Origin: an uncultured Clostridiaceae bacterium
GTDB taxonomy: Bacteria; Bacillota; Clostridia; Lachnospirales; Lachnospiraceae
Direction: 5' to 3'
Assembly (NCBI GenBank): GCA_902477765.1
Contig: CABSIM010000023.1
Coordinates: 1 to 44,467, forward strand
Length of the DNA stretch: 44,467 nucleotides
Under the pieces are notes generated by a model that saw only the letters and a list, made by a program, of their open reading frames with translations, made no database searches and was not told where the DNA came from. Below, one piece after another: positions 1 through 8,300 of the stretch. How positions within the stretch are numbered: position 1 is the stretch's first letter; each line of letters begins with the position of its first letter. The translations under genes and the position numbers were made by a program.

Positions 1-10
1 AGGTCAATCG

Positions 11-61
11 CCTCCCTTTATCTTATATCTGCCTGCAAAAACGGCATTTTATAATATTATA
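11..61 (-). promoter_or_regulatory. Possible promoter and RBS of a gene lying left of the window
   Basis: On the minus strand there is a TATAAT box at 56-61 and, further downstream, a GGGAGG Shine-Dalgarno-like sequence at 11-16, just before the window edge. This fits a minus-strand gene starting at or beyond position 1. No convincing -35 box is seen. The rest of 1-248 holds no gene that I can support. Confidence 0.35.
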
Positions 62-125
62 TCACATTCCGGTACATTTTAGAACCCCGATTTATGTATA
101 TTTAAGGATAAAAATCTTAAATTTT

Positions 126-163
126 CAGAAAAAGCATGGATCTTTCCTGTCGTTCCATGACAG
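126..163 (-). terminator. Weak terminator after the S8 protease
   Basis: Downstream of the protease stop, the minus strand can pair CATGGA with TCCATG across a 13-base loop, followed by CTTTTTCT. The stem is only six pairs, so this is a tentative call. Confidence 0.3.
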
Positions 164-248
164 TATGGCAGAAACTGCTTTCAGCCTCCGTCTTTCCGTG
201 ATTTCCCGCGTCTGTCTTCTATGCCGCTCTGTTCCCTGCCTTTCCTCC

Positions 249-1958
249 CTATTCCGGAATGCTGTCGGCCACGCAGAGAGCTCCGTATCCCACTCTGGGA
301 TTGGGATATTCCAGTTCCCCCGGCAGCGGTCTGGCACCTTTTTTCAGATACTCCTTTACCTTATCACCATACAGGTAGGGATCGTTTTTTTTCACAATTC
401 CCCACTCCATGAGAAGTGCCGCCGCTCCGCTGACAAACGGTGCCGCGTATGAGGTTCCCGTAACAGGACCATATCCCCCGCCGGCAAGCGGAGCCACAAT
501 TCCCACGCCGGGAGCTGCCAGATCCGGTTTCCATGCCGGATTTTCCTCACTTCCCCGTCCGGAAAACGGTGCATAGGTTCCATTGGCATCCTCATAGGCT
601 CCCACAGTTATGACCCGGGCCGCCGTGGATGGTATGGTCAGCGTCGTATCCGGTTCCGGCCTCAGGAATCTGGTGGAGCGGTTCAGCACTGCGGAAGACG
701 GCAGCCAGAGATCAAAATTTCCCATGACGATGTTGCCGGCACGCAGCAGAATCTTCCAGATCCCGCTTTCCACATAGGTATTTCCCGGCACAAAATCAAA
801 ATAAATCTCCTGGGCGCTGTTGAATGGCCCGGGCTCACCGTAATAAACCAGCACATCCGTACTTCCCATATCCAGTTTATGGGGCCCCAGGCGGCTGCTT
901 ACACGCTCCCTGTGGTCTCCGGAAGGATTTTCCAGATAAATGTCCACATCATCCAGATAGGACTTCCAGAGCTGAATATTAAGCCCCGTCTCAAAAGGCG
1001 CCACCGACAGTTCCGCCGTAAATTCCTCTCCTTCCCTCAGAATTCCCGCCATGTGTCCTCCGGCATCCCCCTCGTTTCCGCTGCCGGTCACAAGCACATT
1101 TTTCCCGATTCCTGCCAGAGTGTCAATATACCGTTCCAGAAGTCCTTCTCCGTCATGGGAACCGTATGTGTTTCCGAAGCTCATGTTGACAGCCACCGGT
1201 CTGCCCAGCTCCAGAGCCGTTCTCACCACAGAGTCCAGCCCTTCCATCAGCTGTGTGGTTCTGGGGAAGCCTTCCGGATCCGGCACTCCCAGCCGCACCA
1301 CCAGCAGCTCGCTTTCCGGCGCAATGCCGCGGTACCTGCCTCCGCTCTCCCGTCCGTTTCCCGCGGCAATCCCCGCCACTGCGGTTCCGTGGCCGCTGGG
1401 ATCCGTAACCGGCACCAGGGTCAGTGCCTTCTCCCGGCTGCCGGACGCCAGTGCTTCGTTGATCTGATCCGAAGTGTAGACGGTCCCGGAAATCTGATCA
1501 AACAGGTACAGGATCCTTGTGCTCCCGTCCGGATTTCTGAAATCTCCGTGAAAATAATCGATGCCGGAATCCAGCACCGCCACCAGAACCCCGTTTCCGT
1601 TCAGCGGATCCGGCTCCTGCTGCACCGGGGAAACACAGGAGGCCGTCCTTGCCTGATTCAGGGCAAAGAACAGCCTCTTTGGTTTTTCCGCATATTCAAT
1701 TTCATCCAGATCAATGATCTGATCCACAAGCCGTTCCGGAACATTTAAAACCGCAAACCCGCCCAGAAATTCTCGGATACCCGCCTCAGGATAGTTTTCC
1801 CGGAGCGTTTCGCGCAGATTTCCGTGGTATCTCACAATAAGTTCCCAGGACCTGGTGGCCTCTTCATACCCCACATTCAGGTCTTCTGTCCTCTTCCGCT
1901 CTGCCTCCGGCGTATCCAGGGCAAGATTCAGAAGATTTTCCGCTTTCTGATCTGTCAT
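249..1958 (-). CDS. Csp-like S8 family (subtilisin) serine protease
   Basis: This 569-aa protein is a subtilisin-family serine protease. The catalytic triad is intact: Asp130 in AVLDSGID, His190 in DPSGHGTAVAG and Ser503 in GTSYAAP, with the oxyanion Asn295 in GSGNEG. Residues 1 to about 100 form a charged N-terminal region of the size expected for a prodomain. About 200 residues separate Asn295 from Ser503, which leaves room for the jelly-roll insert typical of clostridial Csp proteases. There is no signal peptide, consistent with a protein that stays in the cell or developing spore. Csp proteases activate the cortex hydrolase SleC at germination. I infer this family from length, layout and the sporulating host; the sleC partner is not in the window. 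The start ATG follows AGGA at a usual distance. An intracellular housekeeping subtilase remains possible. Confidence 0.85.
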   Translation of the reverse strand: MTDQKAENLLNLALDTPEAERKRTEDLNVGYEEATRSWELIVRYHGNLRETLRENYPEAGIREFLGGFAVLNVPERLVDQIIDLDEIEYAEKPKRLFFALNQARTASCVSPVQQEPDPLNGNGVLVAVLDSGIDYFHGDFRNPDGSTRILYLFDQISGTVYTSDQINEALASGSREKALTLVPVTDPSGHGTAVAGIAAGNGRESGGRYRGIAPESELLVVRLGVPDPEGFPRTTQLMEGLDSVVRTALELGRPVAVNMSFGNTYGSHDGEGLLERYIDTLAGIGKNVLVTGSGNEGDAGGHMAGILREGEEFTAELSVAPFETGLNIQLWKSYLDDVDIYLENPSGDHRERVSSRLGPHKLDMGSTDVLVYYGEPGPFNSAQEIYFDFVPGNTYVESGIWKILLRAGNIVMGNFDLWLPSSAVLNRSTRFLRPEPDTTLTIPSTAARVITVGAYEDANGTYAPFSGRGSEENPAWKPDLAAPGVGIVAPLAGGGYGPVTGTSYAAPFVSGAAALLMEWGIVKKNDPYLYGDKVKEYLKKGARPLPGELEYPNPRVGYGALCVADSIPE

Positions 1959-2039
1959 GGCAATTCCTGATGCTGTTTTTATACAGATATGCCGGAATCC
2001 ATCTTTCCAGACCGGGATTTTCCGTTTCTGTTCTTCCTG

Positions 2040-2996
2040 TCAGAATACATGGAATGTCTGCATGATATACATGAAGACCGGAATTGTCAGCATGCTGATA
2101 ATGGTGGTTCCGGTGATAACCGCACATGCAAACTCATAATCGCTCTCATATTCTTTCGCCATAATCCCCATCTGTGTCATGGAAGGCATCGTGGAAAGGA
2201 CGAAGAATACTTCTTTCATTTCCCCCGGAACAGGCATGGCCCTAAGAAATACGGCAGTCACCACAGGGAGCACCAGAAATCTCATCCCCAGCGCCGCATA
2301 CAGGTCCCGGCCGAATTTCATGTGCCGGATATCCATATTCCGGATCACGCTGCCGATGAAAACCATGGCCAGCGGAGATGTCACACTTTTGAGCATCCCC
2401 ATGGGTTCCAGAATAAAATCCGGAATGCGGAGTTCCAGCATCACCACCACAATTCCTGCCAGAAGTCCTGCCACCGGCGGAGACAGAATCTTTTTCAGAC
2501 TCTCCGAGAAACTGCTTCCCCCTTTTTCCGGAAGCCGGCTGTCTTTCTGCAGAAGCCGGATGCCCAGTGTCCAGAACAGAAGAGTACTGGATATGTAATA
2601 GATCACGCCTATGGACGTGATTTCTTCTCCCCAGAGAGACTGAATCACCGGAAATCCGATAAATACCACGTTGGAAAATCCGGCAGCCGCCACAAAGGTC
2701 GATCTTCTTCCTTCGCCTATTTTGAGAATCCCGGCGGCCACCGCCGTGACCGCCAGGTTCAAAAGAATCGCCCCGAACGTCACCGGAAGCTTCACTGCCA
2801 GTTCCAGCAGCGCCCGGCGGCTTTCAATATCTCCGTAGATATTGTAAAACATATAACAGGGCACTGACACCTGTACGGTGAATTTGGAAAGGAAGTCCAT
2901 TCCCGGCTTTCCAAACCACTTTTTCCCCGTAAAATAATACCCCACAAGAATCAGAGCCATCAGCGTAAATACGCTTTTTACAGACTGCAGTACCAT
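2040..2996 (-). CDS. AEC family transporter (auxin efflux carrier-like)
   Basis: A 318-aa integral membrane protein with about ten hydrophobic segments in two groups of five, separated by a charged loop around residues 150-170 (LQKDSRLPEKG). This is the layout of the AEC/BASS-like fold. Family members export or import small organic acids such as malate or malonate; the substrate cannot be told from sequence. The ATG follows AGGGGGAG at good spacing. It lies 54 bases after the sufB-like gene on the same strand and 81 bases before the S8 protease. A second AEC transporter lies at 15240-16148, so the genome has at least two divergent members. Confidence 0.85.
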   Translation of the reverse strand: MVLQSVKSVFTLMALILVGYYFTGKKWFGKPGMDFLSKFTVQVSVPCYMFYNIYGDIESRRALLELAVKLPVTFGAILLNLAVTAVAAGILKIGEGRRSTFVAAAGFSNVVFIGFPVIQSLWGEEITSIGVIYYISSTLLFWTLGIRLLQKDSRLPEKGGSSFSESLKKILSPPVAGLLAGIVVVMLELRIPDFILEPMGMLKSVTSPLAMVFIGSVIRNMDIRHMKFGRDLYAALGMRFLVLPVVTAVFLRAMPVPGEMKEVFFVLSTMPSMTQMGIMAKEYESDYEFACAVITGTTIISMLTIPVFMYIMQTFHVF

Positions 2997-3010
2997 GTTT
3001 TTCTCCCCCT

Positions 3011-3030
3011 CTGCGGCTCCGGAGCCGCAG
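3011..3030. repeat. Perfect 20-bp palindrome between sufB-like and AEC genes
   Basis: CTGCGGCTCC followed at once by its reverse complement GGAGCCGCAG. It sits between the sufB-like stop and the AEC ribosome binding site. No T-run follows on the minus strand, so it is not a standard terminator. It could be an RNA hairpin protecting an mRNA end or a protein-binding site. Confidence 0.6.
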
Positions 3031-3050
3031 TCTTATGCTGATTCAGACTC

Positions 3051-3968
3051 CTATTTCAGGAATCCGTTTACAATCTGGGCTTCCGCCTCTTCCTCCGAAA
3101 GTCCAAGAGTCATCAGCTTCACAATCTGTTCTCCGGCAATTTTCCCGATGGCCGCTTCATGAATCAGGGCTGCATCCGGATGGTTGGCCGTGATTTCCGG
3201 AAGAGAACTGATTCTTGCATGTCCCATAATAATGGCATCACATTCCGTGTGGCCGGCACAGAGACTGTTCCCCACAAGATTGGAGTAAAACATCTGCTCG
3301 GATTCATCTTTGGCCACAGACCTTGAGATAATGTTGGCACTGGAATTTTCTCCGTCCATGTGCACGTCAAACCGGCTCTCTGCGTGCTGGGAGCCGTGGG
3401 TCATCAGACGCTCCTGCACCACCAGTTTTGCCCCGGCTTTCAGTCTGGCCGCCGTTTCTCGTCTGGTGGAATCGATTCCTTTGATCTGAACGCTTTCCAT
3501 TTCCATGGAACCGCCTTCCTCAATGGTAATCTCCGTTCTCGGATTCATAATGCGGCCTCCGCGTCCGTCTCCATCGCCGTAATGCTTTTCCACATATCTG
3601 ACTTTTGCGTTTTTTCCGATGAAGAAGCGGTGGATTCCATCATGCCTGGATTCCTGATCTCCGCTGTTATGGATCCCGCATCCGGCCACAATGGTAACAT
3701 CCGCGTTTTCCCCTATATAGAAATCATTGGATACCAGTTCCGTCAGGCCTGTCTGACTCAGGATCACAGGAATGTGCACACTTTCGTTTTTGGTTCCCGG
3801 CTTCACATGGACATCGATCCCGGTCCCGTCCTCTCTGGTGATAATATCAATATTGGCTGTGGTATTTCTGCTCTGCGTCTGTCCATTGGCCCTGATATTA
3901 TATGCGCCTTCAGGCACCCCATGGAGATCCGCAACCTTTTCCAGCATAAGTTCCAGAATTTTATCCAT
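3051..3968 (-). CDS. SufB/SufD-like Fe-S cluster scaffold protein (SmsB type)
   Basis: A 305-aa protein of the SufB/SufD superfamily, which forms the beta-helix scaffold for Fe-S cluster assembly with the SufC ATPase. It is much shorter than canonical SufB (about 470 aa). Family-like segments include the GxNAxVxxxxxCGIHN repeat region, VRYVEKHYGDG and the C-terminal SSLPEITANHPDA and HEAAIGKIA motifs. Start choice: the ATG at 3968 has AGGAGG eight bases upstream and shares one base with the sufC-like stop (TAATG), so the two genes are translationally coupled; the longer upstream frame is rejected. No sufS, sufU or second sufB/D copy follows, so the pair matches the minimal two-component SUF-like (SMS) system. 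Assignment to SMS is inference from size and gene content. Confidence 0.85.
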   Translation of the reverse strand: MDKILELMLEKVADLHGVPEGAYNIRANGQTQSRNTTANIDIITREDGTGIDVHVKPGTKNESVHIPVILSQTGLTELVSNDFYIGENADVTIVAGCGIHNSGDQESRHDGIHRFFIGKNAKVRYVEKHYGDGDGRGGRIMNPRTEITIEEGGSMEMESVQIKGIDSTRRETAARLKAGAKLVVQERLMTHGSQHAESRFDVHMDGENSSANIISRSVAKDESEQMFYSNLVGNSLCAGHTECDAIIMGHARISSLPEITANHPDAALIHEAAIGKIAGEQIVKLMTLGLSEEEAEAQIVNGFLK

Positions 3969-4702
3969 TATTTTTCCCTCCTGTAAAACTGACATCCGCT
4001 CTGGGCTGATGCGGTTCCCAGAAGTCCCGGGAGAATTTCCTCCCTCGGCCCCTGTGCGGTGATGGTGCCGTCAGAAATCACCACAATTTCATCGGCAATC
4101 TCCAGAATCCGCTCCTGATGGGAAATGATGATAATAGACCCTTTTGTGGTCTCCCTCATATGCTCAAATACCTGGATCAGATTCTGAAAACTCCAGAGAT
4201 CAATTCCTGCCTCCGGTTCATCAAAAACCGAAAGTCTGGTGGAACGCGCAAGCACCGTAGCGATCTCGATGCGCTTCAGTTCCCCTCCGGACAGGCTTCC
4301 GTTGACCTCCCGGTTAATATAATCTTTTGCACAGAGCCCCACCTCAGACAGATACTGGCATGCGTCTGCGGCGGAAAGCTGTTTTCTGGCAGCAAGCCTT
4401 AAAAGATCCAGAACCTGGATTCCCTTGAATCGCACCGGCTGCTGAAGGGCAAAACTGATGCCCATATTGGCCCGCTCTGTAATGCTTTTGTCCGTAATGT
4501 CTGTTCCATCCAGAAGAATCCGGCCGGACACAGGTTTTTCAATCCCCATGATGATTTTGGCCAGCGTGGATTTGCCGCCGCCATTGGGTCCGGTAATAAC
4601 CACAAATCTGTCATTTCCGACAGTAAGACTCACGTCCTTTATAATCTCTTTTTTCCCCTGGCTCTCAGACACGCCAAAGGAAATGTTCTGTAACTCCAGC
4701 AT
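3968..4702 (-). CDS. sufC: SufC-like Fe-S assembly ABC ATPase (SmsC type)
   Basis: A 244-aa soluble ABC ATPase. Walker A is GPNGGGKST at residues 38-46, the signature LSGGE begins at 137, Walker B runs into DEPEAGID at 161-168, and the switch histidine is His195 in IISHQER. The DEPEAGID wording and the length near 245 aa are characteristic of SufC, which powers cluster assembly on the SufB/D scaffold, rather than of a transporter ATPase. The ATG at 4702 has AGGAGG five bases upstream; the upstream in-frame extension lacks an RBS. The gene overlaps its scaffold partner by one base. A TATAAT at 4756-4761 on the minus strand is a plausible -10 element. Confidence 0.92.
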   Translation of the reverse strand: MLELQNISFGVSESQGKKEIIKDVSLTVGNDRFVVITGPNGGGKSTLAKIIMGIEKPVSGRILLDGTDITDKSITERANMGISFALQQPVRFKGIQVLDLLRLAARKQLSAADACQYLSEVGLCAKDYINREVNGSLSGGELKRIEIATVLARSTRLSVFDEPEAGIDLWSFQNLIQVFEHMRETTKGSIIIISHQERILEIADEIVVISDGTITAQGPREEILPGLLGTASAQSGCQFYRREK

Positions 4703-4755
4703 AATTCCTCCTGATACGTATGAGAATGATCCGTTCCGTGTTTTCACACGCTGCT

Positions 4756-4761
4756 ATTATA
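4756..4761 (-). promoter_or_regulatory. Candidate -10 box of the sufC-sufB-like pair
   Basis: A TATAAT on the minus strand about 53 bases upstream of the sufC-like start. No good -35 hexamer lies 17 bases upstream, which could mean activator dependence or a missed promoter. Confidence 0.4.
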
Positions 4762-4865
4762 AACCATTTCTTCAAAAAATACCAGCAGTAACTCTTTCTG
4801 AGGAAAAGTCTCCGGACAGAATGCCGGACAGCAGCATTTTTCCGGAAAAGCTCCGGCAGGACGGC

Positions 4866-4931
4866 AAAAAACAGGAGGGCCCGGAAGAATGCCGCTTCCG
4901 TCAGCATTCATTCCCTGCTTCCTCCTGTTTT
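4866..4931 (-). terminator. Terminator after yajC
   Basis: On the minus strand ACAGGAGG pairs with CCTCCTGT. A second nested stem of GAATGC with GCATTC lies inside, and the outer arm is followed by TTTTTT. It begins six bases after the yajC stop. Confidence 0.7.
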
Positions 4932-4937
4932 CAGATC

Positions 4938-5228
4938 TTACTCCGCAGCGGATGCTTTCCGGCGGATCTGGCTTATGGCATACAGAACCACCTTTGCCGT
5001 TGTCCCCGTCGTTTCATCCAGCACCAGAGTCACATAATCCCCCTCGATCTCCCGGATGACACCGACGAGTCCGCCTATGGTGATCACCTCATCACCGGGT
5101 GTCAGTGACTGGTGCAGTCCCTGCATTTTTTTCTGTTTCTTTTTGCTCGGCACATAGACAAACAGGTAAATCGCCACAAAAACAATCACCCCGTAGCCGG
5201 CAAACATTACCAATGGTGTCAATGTCAT
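4938..5228 (-). CDS. yajC: Preprotein translocase accessory subunit YajC
   Basis: A 96-aa protein with one N-terminal transmembrane helix (residues about 5-27), a lysine-rich cytoplasmic turn (PSKKKQKKMQ) and the small YajC domain with the typical LTPGDEVITIGGLVG motif. YajC associates with SecDF-YidC in the inner membrane. It starts 24 bases after the M20 amidohydrolase stop, so it may be co-transcribed with that operon, which is not a usual yajC neighbourhood; secD and secF are not nearby. Confidence 0.92.
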   Translation of the reverse strand: MTLTPLVMFAGYGVIVFVAIYLFVYVPSKKKQKKMQGLHQSLTPGDEVITIGGLVGVIREIEGDYVTLVLDETTGTTAKVVLYAISQIRRKASAAE

Positions 5229-5252
5229 CTTCAGCTGTATCCCTTTCCGGTT

Positions 5253-6434
5253 TTATTCCATGCCCAGATATTTCTCCACGATCTTCACAAACAGGGCAGA
5301 CCCGATCCAGAATACATCTTCATCCACATTGAAACGGGCGTTATGATGAGGCACGTCTGTATGTTTCTCCGGATTTGCCGAACTTAAGAACATAAAGGCA
5401 CCGGGTACCATATTGGCGTAGTAGGCAAAGTCCTCGCCGCCCATATTGGGTGCATCCACATGGTCAATGACCTTGTCATCTCCCACGATTTCACGTGCAC
5501 AGTCTGCAGCCAGTTTTGCCATGGCCGCATCATTGATAACAGGCGGTGCGCCCCAGATCATCTCATACTCCACCTCACCGCGGAAAGTTTCCGCTGTGGC
5601 TTTGGCGATTTCTCCGATTCTCTTTGCCAGTTCCTGGCGCACATCCTCTTCCAGAGCCCGGATGGTTCCTTCCACCAGAACCTCCGACGGAATCACATTA
5701 TAGGCAAAACCGCCCTCAATGTGGCCTATGGTCAGAACCGCCGGTTTTACGGCAGCAATTTCTCTGGCAATGACCTCCTGAAGATTGATGATGATATGGG
5801 AAGCAATGTTGATGGGGTCAACTCCCTTTTCCGGAGTGGAACCATGGCATCCGAATCCTTTCACCTTGAGAACAAACTTATCAAAGGAAGCCATGCAGCA
5901 GCCCGGAGAACAGATTACGGTTCCCGCCGGAATTTCCTTGGAAATAATGGTGCCGATGTGTGTTCCGAACACTGCGTCAACACCTTCCATATGGCCTGCA
6001 TTGCAGAGACGCTCTGCGCCGCGGGATCCCTCTTCGTCTGTCTGGAACAGAAGTCTTACTGTTCCGCGGATATTTTCCTTGTTTTCACTGAGTACCTTGG
6101 CAGCTCCCAGCAGCATAGCCACATGGCTGTCATGACCGCAGGCATGCATGCAGCCTTCATGCTTTGAAATATACGGCACATCATTTTCTTCCTTGATGGG
6201 AAGAGCATCCATATCTGCACGGAGTGCGATGGTCTTTCCCGGCTTTCCGCCCTGAATGGTTGCAATCAGACCGCTGTCTGTTGCGTTCTCCACAAAGGGA
6301 ATTCCCATTTCACTCAGTTTTGCCATGATATAGGCTTTTGTCTCCGGCAGGTCTCCTCCCACTTCCGGGATCTGATGGAGTTCTCTGCGCATGGTTACCA
6401 GTTCATCCTGTAAATTTCTGCATTTTTCCCACAT
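5253..6434 (-). CDS. M20D family amidohydrolase (N-acyl amino acid / peptide hydrolase)
   Basis: A 393-aa metallo-amidohydrolase of the hippurate or indole-acetyl-amino-acid hydrolase type. Metal-site residues are visible: Cys99 and His101 in MHACGHDSH, Glu134-Glu135 in QTDEEGS, His159 in GTHIG and a C-terminal histidine near 363-364 in VPHHNARF. The small dimerisation domain lies around residues 180-295. Enzymes of this group cleave N-acyl amino acids or small peptides. The start at 6434 has GGAGA upstream; the earlier in-frame ATG has none. It is the third gene of a tightly spaced set after a DUF5058-like protein and a second membrane protein (36-base gap), suggesting hydrolysis of whatever that pair imports. 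The substrate is unknown. Confidence 0.9.
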   Translation of the reverse strand: MWEKCRNLQDELVTMRRELHQIPEVGGDLPETKAYIMAKLSEMGIPFVENATDSGLIATIQGGKPGKTIALRADMDALPIKEENDVPYISKHEGCMHACGHDSHVAMLLGAAKVLSENKENIRGTVRLLFQTDEEGSRGAERLCNAGHMEGVDAVFGTHIGTIISKEIPAGTVICSPGCCMASFDKFVLKVKGFGCHGSTPEKGVDPINIASHIIINLQEVIAREIAAVKPAVLTIGHIEGGFAYNVIPSEVLVEGTIRALEEDVRQELAKRIGEIAKATAETFRGEVEYEMIWGAPPVINDAAMAKLAADCAREIVGDDKVIDHVDAPNMGGEDFAYYANMVPGAFMFLSSANPEKHTDVPHHNARFNVDEDVFWIGSALFVKIVEKYLGME

Positions 6435-6470
6435 AATTACATTTCTCCATTCTTTCAGAATCATGCCGGT

Positions 6471-7136
6471 TTATGCCAGCATTCCTTTTTTATAGAACAC
6501 CCTTGCAATAAACAGCGTGGAGAATACGGTAATGACAATCACCCACGCGGCTGCAAGTCCGGTAAACATCTTGAGGGCCACCGGAATCGCCAGTGCAAAT
6601 ACCGCCAGCTTGGGATATTTGATGGCAAAATTTCCGAATGTGGCACCGAAAATAGCTGAGCTGGCATACTGGGTCAGACCGGCTACCACAAACTCCGGAA
6701 GCAGTGCCAGAACAGCTCCGCCCACGATTACGGCAGAAGTCGTTGCAATCAGGTTGGTAATAATGGAACCGCAGATGGCCATGGTGGAAACCACTTCAGC
6801 CTGAATGGTTCCCGGTGTGGACTTGGTTACATCCAGAGCGAGGGCTGCACAGGGCACTCGCATGTTTCCGATATTTCCTGAAAGGAAACTGAGGTATGTA
6901 CCGGTCAGTCCCAGAGCTGCGTAATAGGAAATCGGCTCCACAAAATACATGGCCGCAAACGAAGCCGCAACCATTCCCCAGGCGGTAAGAACCGTGCTGA
7001 CCGGCGGCCAGCAGTCATGGGTGGCACACAGCCAGATGACAGGAACAAACGCAGTCAGCGCTGCAAGAATATTGGTGGGCGATCCGATCCGGATACTGTC
7101 GCTTTTCCACTCTTTCATGATCTCTTTCTCATTCAT
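6471..7136 (-). CDS. Polytopic membrane protein, partner of the DUF5058-like protein
   Basis: A 221-aa protein with about six hydrophobic helices and a short charged N-terminus. I do not recognise a characterised family. It contains glycine-rich membrane stretches such as FLSGNIGNMRVP and FGATFGNFAIKYPK. It lies between a DUF5058-like gene (23-base gap) and an M20D amidohydrolase (36-base gap), all on the minus strand behind one promoter. I infer that it forms a two-subunit carrier with the DUF5058-like protein. Automatic names such as mechanosensitive channel would not be supported by the sequence I see. Confidence 0.8.
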   Translation of the reverse strand: MNEKEIMKEWKSDSIRIGSPTNILAALTAFVPVIWLCATHDCWPPVSTVLTAWGMVAASFAAMYFVEPISYYAALGLTGTYLSFLSGNIGNMRVPCAALALDVTKSTPGTIQAEVVSTMAICGSIITNLIATTSAVIVGGAVLALLPEFVVAGLTQYASSAIFGATFGNFAIKYPKLAVFALAIPVALKMFTGLAAAWVIVITVFSTLFIARVFYKKGMLA

Positions 7137-7159
7137 ATTCCGATTCTACCTCCTTCGGT

Positions 7160-7879
7160 CTACCTGAACAGCTGATCATATCCCACTGAGAAAATCATGC
7201 CGACGATCATGGCAATTCCAAGGGAATATTCCATCAGCTTTGGAATTTTTTTACAGATGGTTTTCACAAGGATCATCATGGAAATTGCCCCTGCCAGAAC
7301 TGCAATGGTATTTCCGACTCCTTTCAGGACCTCTCCTGCATTCAGATAACCGAAGATGCCCAGAGAACACGCACCGCTCAGTACCACCAGCCACTTCATG
7401 TCACCGCCGGAGACCTTGTTTCTCAGTGTCTCCAGAGACGGTGTTGCCACACCGGTAAACAGAAGCCATCCGGCTCCGTTCAGCGCCATGGTAAACCAGG
7501 ATACTGCCAGGCAGACCAGCGTGTACTGTTCTGAGCCAAGCGTTACTCCGCAGGCATCTGCACCGATATTGGCTGCCGACAGTTCGGTTGCTGCCGCTCC
7601 GATGATGGAAAGACGCAGCCATGCCATGGGACCTCCGATGGAAGCCATAAGGCCGACCATTACAATAAATACCCCCAGGGCCGGTCCGATGGCGGAAATA
7701 AATCCCACACGGAATGCTTCTTTGGGAATTCCCGGATCGATCCCGGCTTTCTTGGTCATCCTGCCGCACTGCCGTATGTAAAGGGCAGCCTGCAGGGCCG
7801 AGATAAATACCGTGATTCCGCACAGAAGCCACAGAATCGGTGAATTGGATACCTGCTGAACCTGTTCAACAACGCTCAT
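7160..7879 (-). CDS. DUF5058-like integral membrane protein
   Basis: A 239-aa polytopic protein with about six transmembrane helices. It includes a cytosolic stretch KKAGIDPGIPKEAFRVGF and a conserved-looking membrane segment AAATELSAANIGAD. It resembles proteins labelled DUF5058, which have no assigned reaction. It is the first gene of an apparent operon with a second membrane protein, an M20D amidohydrolase and perhaps yajC. The ATG is preceded by AAGGGGGAAAG. Both this gene and the AGCS symporter share this GGGGG-rich type of RBS. The role as a transporter subunit is inference from context. Confidence 0.75.
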   Translation of the reverse strand: MSVVEQVQQVSNSPILWLLCGITVFISALQAALYIRQCGRMTKKAGIDPGIPKEAFRVGFISAIGPALGVFIVMVGLMASIGGPMAWLRLSIIGAAATELSAANIGADACGVTLGSEQYTLVCLAVSWFTMALNGAGWLLFTGVATPSLETLRNKVSGGDMKWLVVLSGACSLGIFGYLNAGEVLKGVGNTIAVLAGAISMMILVKTICKKIPKLMEYSLGIAMIVGMIFSVGYDQLFR

Positions 7880-7912
7880 ATAACTTTCCCCCTTAAAAGT
7901 TTTTGCTCCTTT

Positions 7913-7941
7913 AGTTTAATCTTTTTTGTGCATTTCGTCAA
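7913..7941 (-). promoter_or_regulatory. Promoter of the DUF5058-amidohydrolase operon
   Basis: Minus-strand -35 TTGACG at 7936-7941, a 17-base spacer, and -10 TAAACT at 7913-7918. It lies 34 bases upstream of the first gene of the set. Confidence 0.7.
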
Positions 7942-8116
7942 TGTATTTCTATGATTTTTTGCGTTCTTTTTGCACTTTGCACACAGCCTCTGTCACTTTC
8001 TCATATATATGCAGATTCCCGGAAAATAGAGCATCTTTTTCAGGAACAGACGGCGTACCTGCGGGGGGAATCAGGAAATCCTTCTGCCGGATGACCATTT
8101 CCCTGCCGCTGTACGC

Positions 8117-8146
8117 AAAAAAAGCCCGGATCTTTCGATCCGGGCT
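8117..8146 (-). terminator. Terminator of tRNA-Leu(CAG) copy 1
   Basis: AGCCCGGATC pairs with GATCCGGGCT across a short loop, followed by seven T on the minus strand, directly after the tRNA 3' end. Confidence 0.9.
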
Positions 8147-8149
8147 CCG

Positions 8150-8233
8150 TGCAGAAGAAGAGACTTGAACTCTCACGGTATTGCTACCACACGGACCTGA
8201 ACCGTGCGCGTCTGCCAATTCCGCCACTTCTGC
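8150..8233 (-). tRNA. tRNA-Leu (anticodon CAG), copy 1
   Basis: An 84-base class II tRNA with a 7-bp acceptor stem (GCAGAAG with CTTCTGC), a long variable arm, anticodon stem CACGG/CCGTG, loop TTCAGGT with anticodon CAG, and T-loop GTTCAAGTC. The CCA end is not encoded. The gene sequence is identical to the copy at 8844-8927. Confidence 0.95.
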
Positions 8234-8271
8234 ATCTGGCTGTATGTCCTTGAACATCAGCAACGTAGAGA

Positions 8272-8300
8272 ATTATAATACAGGAATCGTATTTTGTCAA
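8272..8300 (-). promoter_or_regulatory. Consensus promoter of tRNA-Leu(CAG) copy 1
   Basis: Minus-strand TTGACA at 8295-8300, 17-base spacer, TATAAT at 8272-8277. Both hexamers match the vegetative consensus exactly. Confidence 0.9.

Noticed and set aside
249..1958. Secreted subtilisin
   Set aside because: No signal peptide or membrane anchor is present, so a spore or cytosolic Csp-like protease fits better.
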